Positions 8,552 to 16,877 are shown, counted from the first letter of the stretch. The stretch is 56,808 nucleotides of DNA from CAZNPW01 sp964575185 (GCA_964575185.1 CAZNPW010000018.1:1-56808), one strand, 5' to 3'. Numbers and translations are program-made. The notes: a model not told the origin generated them from the letters alone.

Positions 8552-8968
8552 GGCAATCTCCCCGGTTGGTGCCGGTTGTCCCGGTCATCGGGCGAGCGTG
8601 GCGCGGGCGGGGAGAAATCGCAAACGGAAAAGGGTGAAGGGAGGTATCGGGTTTCCCGATCAGCCGGGGGGTGCGGGCGGAGGTCATCGGGGCGGGAACA
8701 CCGAGATGCGCGTCAGGTGAAGAACGGTGCGTTAACCCGCTGACTCCGCAGAAATCCGGCCGTCTTCCGCGCGTCTTCCGGACGTCTTCCGCGCGTCTTC
8801 CGCGCGTCTTCTGCCGACGCCGCCCCTGCGTCGTTCACCACGGCGCGCGAATCACCTCTGGCGGGGCCGTCGGGGGTTGCCGGGGCGGGCACCGGCGGGG
8901 CGGGCCGGTCCGCCGCGCCGGCCCTGCCGAGGGACGTGCGCGCGGCAAGCATGCCGCGGGCGGAAACG
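8552..8968. other. Intergenic region upstream of the polyamine-type operon
   Basis: This 417-bp stretch separates the start of the binding-protein gene from the stop of the LysR gene; both are on the minus strand. It should hold the promoter of the importer/patD operon, close to 8552. The only clear structure is a set of five 11-bp tandem repeats at 8761-8815. I see no convincing coding frame: the small minus-strand frame at 8713-8952 is a low-complexity Ala/Arg/Pro product created by the repeats. Confidence 0.6.
8761..8815. repeat. Five tandem copies of an 11-bp unit
   Basis: Consecutive 11-bp units with consensus CGTCTTCCGCG run from 8761 to 8815. Units 1, 3 and 4 are identical, unit 2 ends in GA, and unit 5 is CGTCTTCTGCC. 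The period is one helical turn, so every copy presents the same face of the DNA. The array lies about 210 bp upstream of the solute-binding-protein start codon. It could be a protein-binding array or a neutral minisatellite. Confidence 0.8.
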
Positions 8969-9865
8969 TCAGGCGCTGATCGCCCCCTGGGCGATGCGGA
9001 CGAAGCCGAGCGCCGGGGGCGTCAGCGGCGCGCCCCGGCGCCAGGCGAGGCCGACCTGGACGGCGGGCAGGTCGCCCGAGACGTCGCGGATCTCGATCCG
9101 GTCGCCTTCGAGCGACCAGGGGCGGTAGACGAGGCCGGGCAGGATCGCGAGGCCCGCGCCGGTGGCGACGAGCGAGCGCACCGCCTCGACGCTGCGGGTG
9201 CGGAAGGCGATCCGGGGTTTCCTCGGCAGGGCGGCGGTGAGGGCCCGCGTCGATTCCTCGATCTCGTCCACCGTGAGCTGGATCAGCGGCTGGCCCGCGA
9301 GGTCGTCCAGCGCGATGGCCTCCTGCGCGGCGAGGGGGTGGCCGAGGGGCAGCCAGAGGCGGTAGGGCGAGACGATCAGGCTTTCGACCTGGAGCGCCAT
9401 GCGGTCGCGGACCGAGGAGGTGAGGAGGACGGCCACGTCGAGCTCGCCCCCGATCAGCAGGTGCCGGAGGTAGTCGCCGGTATCCTCGGTGACCGACAGG
9501 TCGACCTGCGGGTGGGCGCGGCGGAAGCGCTGCAGCATGTCGGACAGGACGTAGCCCGCGACGAGCGAGGTGACGCCGAGCGCGAGGCGTCCGGTGGTGG
9601 GCTGGTCCTGCCGGAAGGCGGTGCGGGCGGTGGCGACGTCGGCGAGGATGGCCTTGGCGTGGCGCAGGAAGGCGGTGCCCTTCTGGGTGATGAGGAGGCC
9701 GCGCGCCTGGCGTTCGAAGAGCGTGACGCCGAGGTCGTCCTCGAGCGCGCGGATCGCTTCGGTGACCGAGGACTGGCTGATCGACAGCGCGCGGGCGGCA
9801 CCGGAGACCGAGCCGGCCTCGGCGGCGGCGGTGAAGAACCGGAGCTGGCGCAGGGTGAAGGCCAT
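8969..9865 (-). CDS. LysR-family transcriptional regulator
   Basis: A 298-aa regulator. Residues 1-60 form the LysR winged helix-turn-helix (FTLRQLRFFTAAAEAGSVSGAA, then SISQSSVTEAIRALEDDLG and LFERQARGL). Residues from about 90 onward form the effector-binding domain, with a typical GELDVAVLL and the dimer-type ending VRSLVATGAGLAILPGLVY. It is codirectional with, and 417 bp upstream of, the polyamine-type operon, so regulation of that operon is possible but not shown. The ATG at 9865 was chosen because it begins at the canonical MxxTLRQLRFF start of this family; the frame is open well upstream but has no LysR-like residues there. Confidence 0.92.
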   Translation of the reverse strand: MAFTLRQLRFFTAAAEAGSVSGAARALSISQSSVTEAIRALEDDLGVTLFERQARGLLITQKGTAFLRHAKAILADVATARTAFRQDQPTTGRLALGVTSLVAGYVLSDMLQRFRRAHPQVDLSVTEDTGDYLRHLLIGGELDVAVLLTSSVRDRMALQVESLIVSPYRLWLPLGHPLAAQEAIALDDLAGQPLIQLTVDEIEESTRALTAALPRKPRIAFRTRSVEAVRSLVATGAGLAILPGLVYRPWSLEGDRIEIRDVSGDLPAVQVGLAWRRGAPLTPPALGFVRIAQGAISA

Positions 9866-9887
9866 GGGTGCCTGCGGCGAGGGTGGC

Positions 9888-9930
9888 GGGGCGCTGCCCC
9901 GCACCCCGGGATATTTGAGGGAAGATGAAG
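9888..9930 (+). repeat. 43-nt dispersed repeat, copy 1
   Basis: The element begins with a small hairpin (GGGGCGCTGCCCC), continues with a C/G-rich segment and an ATATTT core, and ends in AAGATGAAG. It matches positions 54741-54783 at 36 of 43 positions with no gap. Repeats of this form are familiar downstream of genes in Rhodobacterales genomes. This copy lies just upstream of the LysR start and in front of the sensor-kinase remnant. Confidence 0.7.
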
Positions 9931-10004
9931 GGGGAAGGGGGCTTGCCGCAGGCCGGGGAGGGGATGACGGCGACGCGGCGGACCGCCGGGCAGAGCCCGC
10001 GCGG

Positions 10005-10292
10005 ATGCGGGCGGCGGTGGGAGAGGGCTTCCGGAACGCGGTGCGGAAGGGCGTGGCGGGGGGCGGCCGCGGCGCGCCGACGCCCGAGAGGCCGGTGACC
10101 GACGGGCTGATCGCGCAGGCGCTGGCGGGGCAGACGGTTTCGGCCACCTCGCGCGGGCCGGCGGGCGGGACGGTGTTCGCCGTGGCCGCGCCGATCGTGC
10201 AGGGCGGTCGGGTCATCGGCGCGGTCGCGCTGACCTCGCCCGAGGGCGAGATCGACACGCTGGTGCGGCACGAACGCGAGCAGGTGCCGGAG
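10005..10292 (+). pseudogene. Remnant of a sensor histidine kinase (ChvG-like periplasmic segment)
   Basis: In one plus-strand frame this segment reads as about 95 residues with protein-like composition: a helical start (MRAAVGEGFRNAVRKGV), a linker, then GLIAQALAGQTVSATSRG, GGTVFAVAAPIVQGGRVIGAV and EGEIDTLVRHEREQV. The last two blocks resemble the end of the periplasmic sensor domain in ChvG-type kinases, just before the second membrane helix (a V-A-x-P-I-Q-x-x-x-x-V-x-G-V core followed by G-E-I-D-x-x-V-x-x-E-R). No membrane helix, HAMP or kinase domain follows; the frame runs into holA antisense. I therefore call it a decayed fragment. An alternative is chance coding in high-GC DNA. Confidence 0.45.
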
Positions 10293-10347
10293 GGGCCGGG
10301 GCGGCGCCGCGCGGCCGTGGCACCGCGGGGGCGCGGTCCGGGGCCGG

Positions 10348-11337
10348 TCAGCGGCGCATCGAGGCGATGGTCATCAGGCAGCGTTCGATCATGGCGAGGC
10401 CGGGGAGGCGGCCGCCGGAGCGCAGGGCCAGGTCGCAGTCGAGGATCAGGGTCAGGGCGGATTCGAGCTGGGGGGTCGTCCAGGCGCGGGCCTGGGCCTC
10501 GGTCCGGCGCTTCTGCGCGAGGCTGCCGCGCAGGAAGGGGCTTGCGCCGGTGGCGAGGCCGTGCAGCGCGCGGAAGTGCTGGGTGGCGCGGATCGCGATG
10601 CTGGCGGGGGTCGTGCGCTGGCCCGCGAGGCGGCGCATCAGGCGGCCCACCGCGTCGCGGTCGCGGTCGGCGGTGGCGAGGACGATGTCGTCGACCGCGG
10701 CCTCGACGGTCGCGGGGGCGAGGGCGGCGATCTCGTCGGGGGTGAGGGGAGCGGGGTCGCCCGCCTTGTAGAGCGCGAGTTTTTCCAGCGTCTGCCGCCA
10801 TTCGCCCGAGTCGAGGCTGCGGGCGAGCGTGGCGAGGTCGGGGAGCGCGTCGGGGGCGGGGGTGAGGCGGGCGCGGGCGAGGTCGGCGCGGATCTCGGCC
10901 TCGGTCGGCGGGTCGTCGTAGAAGGCGATGACGGCGGCGCGGGGGTGGCGGTCGAAGGCGGTCTTCAGCGCGGACTTGCCCGTGAGCGCCCCGGCGGTGA
11001 CGATCAGCCGCGCGTCGCCGTCGCGCCAGTCCTTCAGCGCGGCGGCCATGAGGTCGGCGAGGCCGTCGGTGGCGTCGTCGACGGTGACGGCGCGGGGGCC
11101 GGGGAAGAAGCCGGTGGCGCGGGTCGCGTCGTTGAGCGCGGCGGGTTCGCGGCGGAGGTCGGCGGCGGCGAGGCGGGTGAGGCGCATCTCGTCCATCGCG
11201 CGCGGGCCGGCGAGGCTGCGTTCGGCGTCGTCGCGGGCGGTGCGGACGCGGGAGGCGTCCTGGCCGAAGATGAGGACCGCGGCGTGGGCGGGGTCGGGTC
11301 GCGCGAGCCAGCGGGCGGCGTCGGCCCGGGTCAGCAT
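10348..11337 (-). CDS. holA: DNA polymerase III subunit delta
   Basis: A 329-aa delta subunit of the clamp loader, which opens the beta sliding clamp during DNA replication. The N-terminus LTRADAARWLARPDPAHAAV and the following VLIFGQDASRVR match the start of alphaproteobacterial HolA, in which this region is a degenerate AAA+ domain without a working Walker A. Further family-like blocks are FFPGPRAVTVDDATDGL, AVIAFYDDPPTEAEIRADL and the C-terminal helical collar (AIAIRATQHFRALHGLA, PQLESALTLILDCDLALRSGG). The start codon overlaps the stop codon of lptE (TGATG), so translation is coupled. The lptE-holA pair behind leuS is conserved in alphaproteobacteria. Confidence 0.9.
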   Translation of the reverse strand: MLTRADAARWLARPDPAHAAVLIFGQDASRVRTARDDAERSLAGPRAMDEMRLTRLAAADLRREPAALNDATRATGFFPGPRAVTVDDATDGLADLMAAALKDWRDGDARLIVTAGALTGKSALKTAFDRHPRAAVIAFYDDPPTEAEIRADLARARLTPAPDALPDLATLARSLDSGEWRQTLEKLALYKAGDPAPLTPDEIAALAPATVEAAVDDIVLATADRDRDAVGRLMRRLAGQRTTPASIAIRATQHFRALHGLATGASPFLRGSLAQKRRTEAQARAWTTPQLESALTLILDCDLALRSGGRLPGLAMIERCLMTIASMRR

Positions 11338-11804
11338 CAGGGGCCGGCCGCGATGAGCTGGGTCACGATCTGGTCGCCGAGCGCGCGCATCAGGCGGGTG
11401 CCTGCGTCCTCCTCGGCGGCAAGGACGGCGACGGTGCTGCCGACCGCGGCGTAGCTGGTGAAGTTCTGCACGGTGCCGCCGGCGACGCGGGATTGCGTGG
11501 CGCGGTCGGTCAGGGTCCAGGCGACGCTGCCGGTGAGGTTGTAGCGGGTGATCTCGGCCGCGGGGGTGAGGCCCACGCCGATGGCCTCGGTCGTGATGGC
11601 GTAGGCGAGGTCGAAGCGGGGGGCGGTGGGGCGGCCGAGGCGTTCCTCGAGCCGTTCGACGAGGTCGAAGGCGTTGCGGTCGGCGGGGTCGGCGACGCGG
11701 ACGGTGTTCTGGAGCGCGGCGACCGGGCCGCCGGGCGCGCCCGCGGGGGTGAAGCCGCAGGCGGCGAGGAGGGGGAGGGCGAGGAGCGCGCGGCGGCGTG
11801 GCAT
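11337..11804 (-). CDS. lptE: LPS-assembly lipoprotein LptE
   Basis: A 155-aa outer-membrane lipoprotein that plugs the LptD barrel and helps place lipopolysaccharide on the cell surface. A type II signal peptide ends in a lipobox LLAAC with Cys16 as the lipidated residue, followed by GFTPAG, the usual 'CGF.P' start of mature LptE. The remaining 130 residues alternate strands and helices as in the family. It lies 6 bp downstream of leuS and overlaps holA by one base, in the conserved leuS-lptE-holA block, which supports the assignment of an otherwise weakly conserved protein. Confidence 0.88.
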   Translation of the reverse strand: MPRRRALLALPLLAACGFTPAGAPGGPVAALQNTVRVADPADRNAFDLVERLEERLGRPTAPRFDLAYAITTEAIGVGLTPAAEITRYNLTGSVAWTLTDRATQSRVAGGTVQNFTSYAAVGSTVAVLAAEEDAGTRLMRALGDQIVTQLIAAGP

Positions 11805-11810
11805 GGCGTT

Positions 11811-14348
11811 TCAGGCGACGACGTTGATGATGCGGCCGGGGACGACGATGATCTTGCGCACCGGCTGGCCGGCGAGGAAGCGGATCACGTCGGGGTCGGC
11901 GAGCGCGATGCGTTCGACCTCGGGCACGGGCAGGGCCTTGTCGACGGTGATCTCGGCCCGGCGCCTGCCGTTGATCTGGATCGGCAGGGTGACGGTGTCG
12001 TCCGTCAGGAGCGCGGCGTCGGCCGCGGGCCAGGGGGCGCGGGCGCAGAGGGTGGTTTCGCCCTGCATGGCCCAGACTTCTTCGGCGAGGTGGGGGACCA
12101 TGGGCTGCATGAGTTGGGCGAGGGTTTTCACCGCCGTCCGCATGGCGGGGGCGGAGGCGTCGGCGCGGGCGATGGCGCCCGCGAGTTCGTAGAGCCGGGC
12201 GATGGCCTTGTTGAAGGCGAAGCCCGCGATGCCGTCGGTCACGTCGCGGATGGCGCGGGCGGTGGCTTTCGCGAGGGCGGCGTCGTCGGGGCGGGGGGCG
12301 GTGTCGGTCAGGCTTGCCGCCTTGGCCGCGAGCCCCCAGACGCGGGAGAGGTGCTTGAAGGCGGCCTCGGCCCCCGCGGCGGTCCATTCCACGTCGCGTT
12401 CGGGCGGGCTGTCGGAGAGCACGAACCAGCGCGCGGTGTCGGCCCCGAAGCGCGAGACGATGGCGACGGGGTCGACCACGTTCTTCTTCGATTTCGACAT
12501 CTTGGCCGAGGGGAGGATGTCGACCGGGGTGCCGTCGGCGAGGCGGCCGTCGGCGACCTCCTCGGGCAGGTGGTAGACGGGGCGGCCCTGGGGGTCGCGG
12601 GTGGTGTAGATCTCGTGCGTGACCATGCCTTGCGTGAAGAGCGCCCTGAAGGGTTCGGTCGCGGTCGCGGGCAGGTGGCCCGTCCTGACCATCGCGCGGG
12701 CGAAGAAGCGGGCGTAGAGCAGGTGCAGGATCGCGTGTTCGACCCCGCCGATATACTGGTCGACGGGCATCCAGTAGGCGGCGTCCTCGGCCACGGTCGG
12801 GGTCGTCGCGCGGGGGGCGGTGAAGCGGGCGTAGTACCAGGACGAGTCGACGAAGGTGTCCATCGTGTCGGTCTCGCGCCGGGCCGCGCCGCCGCAGGCC
12901 GGGCAGGCGGTGGCGGCCCAGGTCGGGTGGCGGTCGAGCGGGTTGCCGGGGCGGTCGAAGGTCACGTCGTCGGGCAGGCGGACGGGGAGGTTCTCCTTCC
13001 GCTCGGGCACCACGCCGCAGGCGGGGCAGTGGACGACGGGGATCGGGCAGCCCCAGTAGCGCTGGCGCGACAGGCCCCAGTCGCGGAGGCGGAACCTGGT
13101 GACGCCGGTGCCGTAGCCGTGCGCCTCGGCGTGGGCGATGGCGGCGGCGACGGCGTCGTCGCCGGTCTGGACCGCAGGCCCGGCGAAGCCCCGGACGTAG
13201 GTGACGGGGTCGGACTTCGGGGGGACGAAGGGCAGGGGCGCGGCGTCGGTGCCTTCGGGCAGGAAGACGGGCGCGATCGGCAGGCCGTAGGTCGTGGCGA
13301 AGTCGAAGTCGCGGGCGTCATGCGCGGGGCAGCCGAAGATCGCGCCGGTGCCGTAGTCCATCAGGATGAAGTTGGCGATCCAGACGGGAAGCTCCCACGA
13401 CGGGTCGAGGGGGTGGGCCACGCGCACGCCGGTGTCGAGGCCGATCTTCTCGGCCGTCTCGATGGCCTCGGCGCTGGTGCCGCCGCGGCGGCAGGCGTCG
13501 CAGAAGGCGGCAATGGCGGGGTTCTGCGCGGCCAGCGCTTTCGCCAGCGGGTGGTCGGCGGCGATGGCGGCGAAGCTCGCGCCCATGAGCGTGTCGGGGC
13601 GGGTGGTGTAGACGGGCAGCGTGGCGTGCCCCTCGGGCGCGCCGACGGTGCGGAAGGCGAACTGCAGGCCGCGCGACCTGCCGATCCAGTTGGCCTGCAT
13701 CAGGCGGACCTTCTCGGGCCAGTCGGGCAAGCCGTCGAGCGCGGCGAGGAGGTCCTCGGCATAGTCGCTGATCCTGAAGAACCACTGCGTCAGCTCGCGC
13801 CGTTCCACGGGCGCGCCGGAGCGCCAGCCGCGGCCGTCGATGACCTGTTCGTTGGCGAGCACGGTCATGTCGACCGGGTCCCAGTTGACCACCGCGGCCT
13901 TGCGGGTGACGAGGCCCGCGGCCAGCATGTCGAGGAACAGCGCCTGCTGCTGGCCGTAGTAGTCGGGGTCGCAGGTGGCGAACTCGCGGCTCCAGTCGAT
14001 CGAGAAGCCGAGCGGGCGCATCTGCGCCTTCATGTCGGCGATGTTGCCGTAGGTCCAGTCCTTCGGATGGCCGCCGCGTTCGATGGCGGCGTTCTCGGCG
14101 GGCATCCCGAAGGCGTCCCAGCCCATCGGGTGCAGGACGCTGAACCCCTGCGCGGCGCGGGTGCGCGCGACCACGTCGCCCATGGTGTAGTTGCGGACGT
14201 GGCCCATGTGGATGCGGCCCGAGGGGTAGGGGAACATCTCGAGCACGTAGAACTTCGGGCGGTCGTCGCGGGTGGCGCGGAAGGTGGCGTCGGCCTCCCA
14301 GGCGGCCTGCCATTTGGGTTCGATGGTGGCGGGGTCGTAGCGGCTCAT
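11811..14348 (-). CDS. leuS: Leucyl-tRNA synthetase
   Basis: An 845-aa class I aminoacyl-tRNA synthetase that charges tRNA-Leu. The HIGH motif appears as HMGH at residues 47-50 (FPYPSGRIHMGHVRNY) and the KMSKS loop as KMSKS at 616-620, followed by KKNVVDP. The editing (CP1) domain includes the motif TTRPDTLMGASF near residue 245. A four-cysteine zinc-like cluster is visible in CPACGVVPER and TACPACGGAARR, about residues 440-490. The start is ATG 14348 (MSRYDPATIEPKWQ); an in-frame start nine codons upstream is less likely. It is followed by lptE and holA. Confidence 0.98.
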   Translation of the reverse strand: MSRYDPATIEPKWQAAWEADATFRATRDDRPKFYVLEMFPYPSGRIHMGHVRNYTMGDVVARTRAAQGFSVLHPMGWDAFGMPAENAAIERGGHPKDWTYGNIADMKAQMRPLGFSIDWSREFATCDPDYYGQQQALFLDMLAAGLVTRKAAVVNWDPVDMTVLANEQVIDGRGWRSGAPVERRELTQWFFRISDYAEDLLAALDGLPDWPEKVRLMQANWIGRSRGLQFAFRTVGAPEGHATLPVYTTRPDTLMGASFAAIAADHPLAKALAAQNPAIAAFCDACRRGGTSAEAIETAEKIGLDTGVRVAHPLDPSWELPVWIANFILMDYGTGAIFGCPAHDARDFDFATTYGLPIAPVFLPEGTDAAPLPFVPPKSDPVTYVRGFAGPAVQTGDDAVAAAIAHAEAHGYGTGVTRFRLRDWGLSRQRYWGCPIPVVHCPACGVVPERKENLPVRLPDDVTFDRPGNPLDRHPTWAATACPACGGAARRETDTMDTFVDSSWYYARFTAPRATTPTVAEDAAYWMPVDQYIGGVEHAILHLLYARFFARAMVRTGHLPATATEPFRALFTQGMVTHEIYTTRDPQGRPVYHLPEEVADGRLADGTPVDILPSAKMSKSKKNVVDPVAIVSRFGADTARWFVLSDSPPERDVEWTAAGAEAAFKHLSRVWGLAAKAASLTDTAPRPDDAALAKATARAIRDVTDGIAGFAFNKAIARLYELAGAIARADASAPAMRTAVKTLAQLMQPMVPHLAEEVWAMQGETTLCARAPWPAADAALLTDDTVTLPIQINGRRRAEITVDKALPVPEVERIALADPDVIRFLAGQPVRKIIVVPGRIINVVA

Positions 14349-14409
14349 GCGGGCACCTGCGTTCGCGCGGCGCACTTAAGCGGACGACGCGCCGAATGTC
14401 CAGCCGTCG

Positions 14410-14922
14410 CTACAGCCGCGAATCCTGGATGCGGAGCTGGCGGGCGCGGGTCAGGATCGCGTCCTCGACCGCCTTCTGGACGTCGGGCGCGACCGGGCCG
14501 CCGCCGCGGGCGACGAGCGCGACGCGCAGGCTGCGGGCGTCGAGCGCGGGGTCCTGGACGTAGATCGTGGCGCGGTAGGCGCGGCCGCCGCCGGGGGGGG
14601 TGCCGAAGCCCGTGACGATGACGCCGGTGAAGGGGTCGACCGATTCGACGGGCAGGAAGTCCAGCACGTCCTGCGCGGCGACCCAGAGATACTTGTTCAC
14701 CTCGACCGTGGTGTTGGGATCGTCGCCCCTGTTGAAGAGCCGCCAGATCGAGGTCGAGGTGTCCTGCTCCTCGCGCTGGACGCGCGTGGCGGCGGCGGAC
14801 GGTGCCTCGGCCCCGACGGCGCTGCCGCGACCGAAGAGCCCGCCCTGGGGCGCGCCGCAGCCCGCCAGCGCGGCGAGGAGGAGGAGGGCGGCGGGCGCGC
14901 GCAGGTGGCGGAGTGCGGACAT
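14410..14922 (-). CDS. DUF3576 domain-containing lipoprotein
   Basis: A 170-aa exported lipoprotein. Residues 1-22 form a lipoprotein signal peptide with lipobox LAGC (Cys22). The remainder contains the segments typical of DUF3576: SIWRLFNRGDDPNTTVEVNK, LWVAAQDVLDFLPVESVDPF, GVIVTGFGTPPGGGRAYRAT and a C-terminal AVEDAILTRARQLR. The molecular role of this family is not known; its steady place immediately upstream of leuS-lptE in alphaproteobacteria suggests a cell-envelope function. It lies 61 bp upstream of leuS. The start is ATG 14922, because residues further upstream in the open frame are not protein-like. Confidence 0.88.
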   Translation of the reverse strand: MSALRHLRAPAALLLLAALAGCGAPQGGLFGRGSAVGAEAPSAAATRVQREEQDTSTSIWRLFNRGDDPNTTVEVNKYLWVAAQDVLDFLPVESVDPFTGVIVTGFGTPPGGGRAYRATIYVQDPALDARSLRVALVARGGGPVAPDVQKAVEDAILTRARQLRIQDSRL

Positions 14923-15114
14923 GCAGCGGAACCCTTCGGGTCGAGGTGGTGTGCCAGGTCGTCGGACCCTTCCTAGCCCAATCTGCGCGGGGCTGGAAAG
15001 CCCTGTGGCGCTGCGGGCCGGCCCGCCCCTGCCGCAGCGGCGACACACCCCCGGCCAACCTGTGACAAAGCTGCATCATCGGCCGTCGCAATCCGGGGCG
15101 GACCACCCGGCTGA

Positions 15115-15143
15115 TTGCCAAACGAGGCGTCCGGCGCGATTTA
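15115..15143 (+). promoter_or_regulatory. Candidate sigma-70-type promoter of the porin gene
   Basis: TTGCCA at 15115-15120 and GATTTA at 15138-15143 are separated by 17 bp and lie 57 bp upstream of the porin ATG, where a housekeeping promoter is expected for a strongly expressed porin. The -35 element matches the consensus at 4 of 6 positions; the -10 match is weak. The porin has a strong ribosome-binding site (GAGGGAAAC). Confidence 0.3.
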
Positions 15144-15200
15144 CGGTTCATTCCCAAGCCGGAGTCCCCCGGTTGGGCCGATCTTGAGAATGAGGGAAAC

Positions 15201-16154
15201 ATGAAGAAGATCCTGCTGGCGTCGAGCATCCTGGTTGGCACCGCCGGCCTGGCCGCCGCCCAAGAAGTCACGCTGAACGGCAGCGGCCGCTTCGGTCTGG
15301 TCTATGTCGATGACGGCGTCGGCCCGAGCGATACGTTCCTGTCCTACCGCCTGCGGTTCAACATCGACGCCGCGACGGAAACCGACACGGGCATCAAGTT
15401 CGGCGGCCGGATCCGCCTGCAGTACGACGCCGGCGACACGATCGAGGACGGCCAGGGCGCGGCCGAGCTGAACGCGGCGATGCTGTTTGTCGAATCGCAG
15501 GGCTTCCGGATGGAAGTCGGCAACGCGAACACCGCGTTCGACTCGCTGAGCACGCTGTATAACGCGGAACTCGGCTTCATCAGCTCGACCACCGGCAGCT
15601 ACTCGCCGTTCAGCTACGACAGCTATTCGTCGGGCCCGTGGGGCGCGCCGATCGCGGACAAGGTCGGCATCTTCACCAGCTACACCGCCGGCGCGCTGAC
15701 CGCCCGCCTGTCGTATGTCGACTACAGCCGCATCGGCGACAATGCCCCCGGTCTCGTGAACGAGACGGGCGTGTCGATCGACTATGACGCGGGCATGTTC
15801 AAGCTGGGCGTCGGCTATGTGGCGAACGGCGCCGGGAACGGCGACAACGACGTCTACGCGCTGCTCGGCGAATACGGCGTGAACAGCGAGACCAACGTCG
15901 GCATCCAGCTGATCGGCCAGAACGGCGGCGTCGACAACCGGACGCTGACGCTTTACGGCAACACGAAGATGGCCAGCGGCGTGACGCTGGGCGCCTTCCT
16001 GTCGGGCATCTCGGCCGACGTGGACTACGCGAACAACTACGCGATCGGCCTGGGTGCCGGCTACGACCTGGGCGGCCCGACGCTGAAGGGCACGATCCAG
16101 CAGGGCTTCGACGACCAGACCTACGCCGACCTCGGCATCAACTTCTCGTTCTGA
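15201..16154 (+). CDS. General outer-membrane porin (Rhodobacter type)
   Basis: A 317-aa outer-membrane porin. The signal peptide MKKILLASSILVGTAGLAAAQ (21 residues) ends in an AxA site. The mature protein starts EVTLNGSGRFGLVYVDDG and consists of amphipathic beta strands with many Asp, Asn and aromatic girdle residues, ending in a C-terminal phenylalanine (INFSF), the recognition signal for BAM insertion. It resembles the trimeric 16-strand porins of Rhodobacter and Paracoccus, which let small hydrophilic solutes through. Codon use is more biased (few rare codons) than in the neighbours, as expected for an abundant protein. It has its own promoter region and a clear terminator. Confidence 0.92.
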   Translation: MKKILLASSILVGTAGLAAAQEVTLNGSGRFGLVYVDDGVGPSDTFLSYRLRFNIDAATETDTGIKFGGRIRLQYDAGDTIEDGQGAAELNAAMLFVESQGFRMEVGNANTAFDSLSTLYNAELGFISSTTGSYSPFSYDSYSSGPWGAPIADKVGIFTSYTAGALTARLSYVDYSRIGDNAPGLVNETGVSIDYDAGMFKLGVGYVANGAGNGDNDVYALLGEYGVNSETNVGIQLIGQNGGVDNRTLTLYGNTKMASGVTLGAFLSGISADVDYANNYAIGLGAGYDLGGPTLKGTIQQGFDDQTYADLGINFSF

Positions 16155-16178
16155 TCCTTCGGGGCGGACGAGGCTGAG

Positions 16179-16210
16179 AGAGCGGGCCTTGCGCCCGCTC
16201 TTTTCCTTTT
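16179..16210 (+). terminator. Rho-independent terminator of the porin gene
   Basis: A 9-bp perfect stem (AGAGCGGGC / GCCCGCTCT, arms 16179-16187 and 16193-16201) with a 5-nt loop is followed directly by TTTTCCTTTT. It lies 24 bp after the porin stop codon. This is the clearest intrinsic terminator in the window. Confidence 0.85.
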
Positions 16211-16223
16211 GCATGACGCGGGG

Positions 16224-16877
16224 ATGGGACTGGCCGACATCACCGCCCGCGTCGCCGACGCCTGCCGTGCCGCGGGGCGCGACCCGGCGGGGGTGACGCT
16301 GGTCGCGGTGTCGAAGGTGCAGCCCGCGGAGCGGGTGGAGGCGGTGCTGGCCGCCGGGCACCGGGTGTTCGGCGAGAACTACGTGCAGGAGGCGGCGGGC
16401 AAGTGGCCCGGCTGGGCCGCGCGGTTCCCGGGCGTGGAGGTCCACATGGTGGGGCCGTTGCAGGGCAACAAGGCGGGGCAGGCGGTGGCGCTGTTCGCGG
16501 CGCTCCACACGCTCGACCGGGCGTCGCTGGCCGAACGGCTGGCGCGGCTGGCGCAGGCGCGGGGGGCGAGTCCGGCGCTGTTCGTGCAGGTGAACACCGG
16601 GGCGGAGCCGCAGAAGGCGGGGGTGCTGCCGGAGGCGGTGGACGGGTTCGTGGCGGCGGTGCGGGGGCTGGACCTGCCCGTGCGGGGATTGATGTGCATC
16701 CCGCCCGAGGGCGAGGATCCGGCCGCGCATTTCGCGATGCTGGGGGGAATGGCGGCGCGGAACGGGCTTTCCGGCCTGTCGATGGGGATGAGCGCGGATT
16801 TCGCCGTGGCGATCGCCCATGGCGCGACGCATGTGCGCGTCGGCAGCGCGATCTTCGGGGCGCGCGCGGCGCGCTGA
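16224..16877 (+). CDS. YggS family pyridoxal-phosphate-binding protein
   Basis: A 217-aa PLP-homeostasis protein (PLPBP/YggS/PROSC family), a single TIM-barrel resembling the N-terminal domain of alanine racemase, without known enzyme activity. The PLP lysine is Lys31 in LVAVSKVQP; FGENYVQEA (about residues 52-60), VHMVGPLQGNK, VNTGAEPQKAG and the phosphate loop LSMGMSADF...AIAHGATHVRVGSAIFG are all present. The start is ATG 16224; an in-frame TTG at 16209 lies inside the porin terminator and is unlikely. Only 14 bp separate it from that terminator. Confidence 0.93.
   Translation: MGLADITARVADACRAAGRDPAGVTLVAVSKVQPAERVEAVLAAGHRVFGENYVQEAAGKWPGWAARFPGVEVHMVGPLQGNKAGQAVALFAALHTLDRASLAERLARLAQARGASPALFVQVNTGAEPQKAGVLPEAVDGFVAAVRGLDLPVRGLMCIPPEGEDPAAHFAMLGGMAARNGLSGLSMGMSADFAVAIAHGATHVRVGSAIFGARAAR

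Larger units (their letters stand above)
9866..10347. other. Intergenic region with dispersed repeat and gene remnant
   Basis: This 482-bp stretch lies between the LysR start and the holA stop, both on the minus strand. It contains one copy of a 43-nt dispersed repeat (9888-9930) and an open plus-strand stretch that resembles the sensor part of a histidine kinase (about 10005-10292). I see no complete gene. The LysR promoter must lie near 9866-9960. Confidence 0.6.

Noticed and set aside
8713..8952. 79-codon minus-strand frame with repeated E-D-A-R-K-T
   Set aside because: The repetition comes from the 11-bp tandem array; no ribosome-binding site and no protein-like composition.
11493..14615. 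Very long plus-strand open frame (about 1,040 codons) opposite leuS/lptE
   Set aside because: It is the antisense of leuS and lptE; its Gly/Ala/Arg/Asp-rich composition is what a high-GC gene gives in the opposite frame. leuS has full catalytic motifs.
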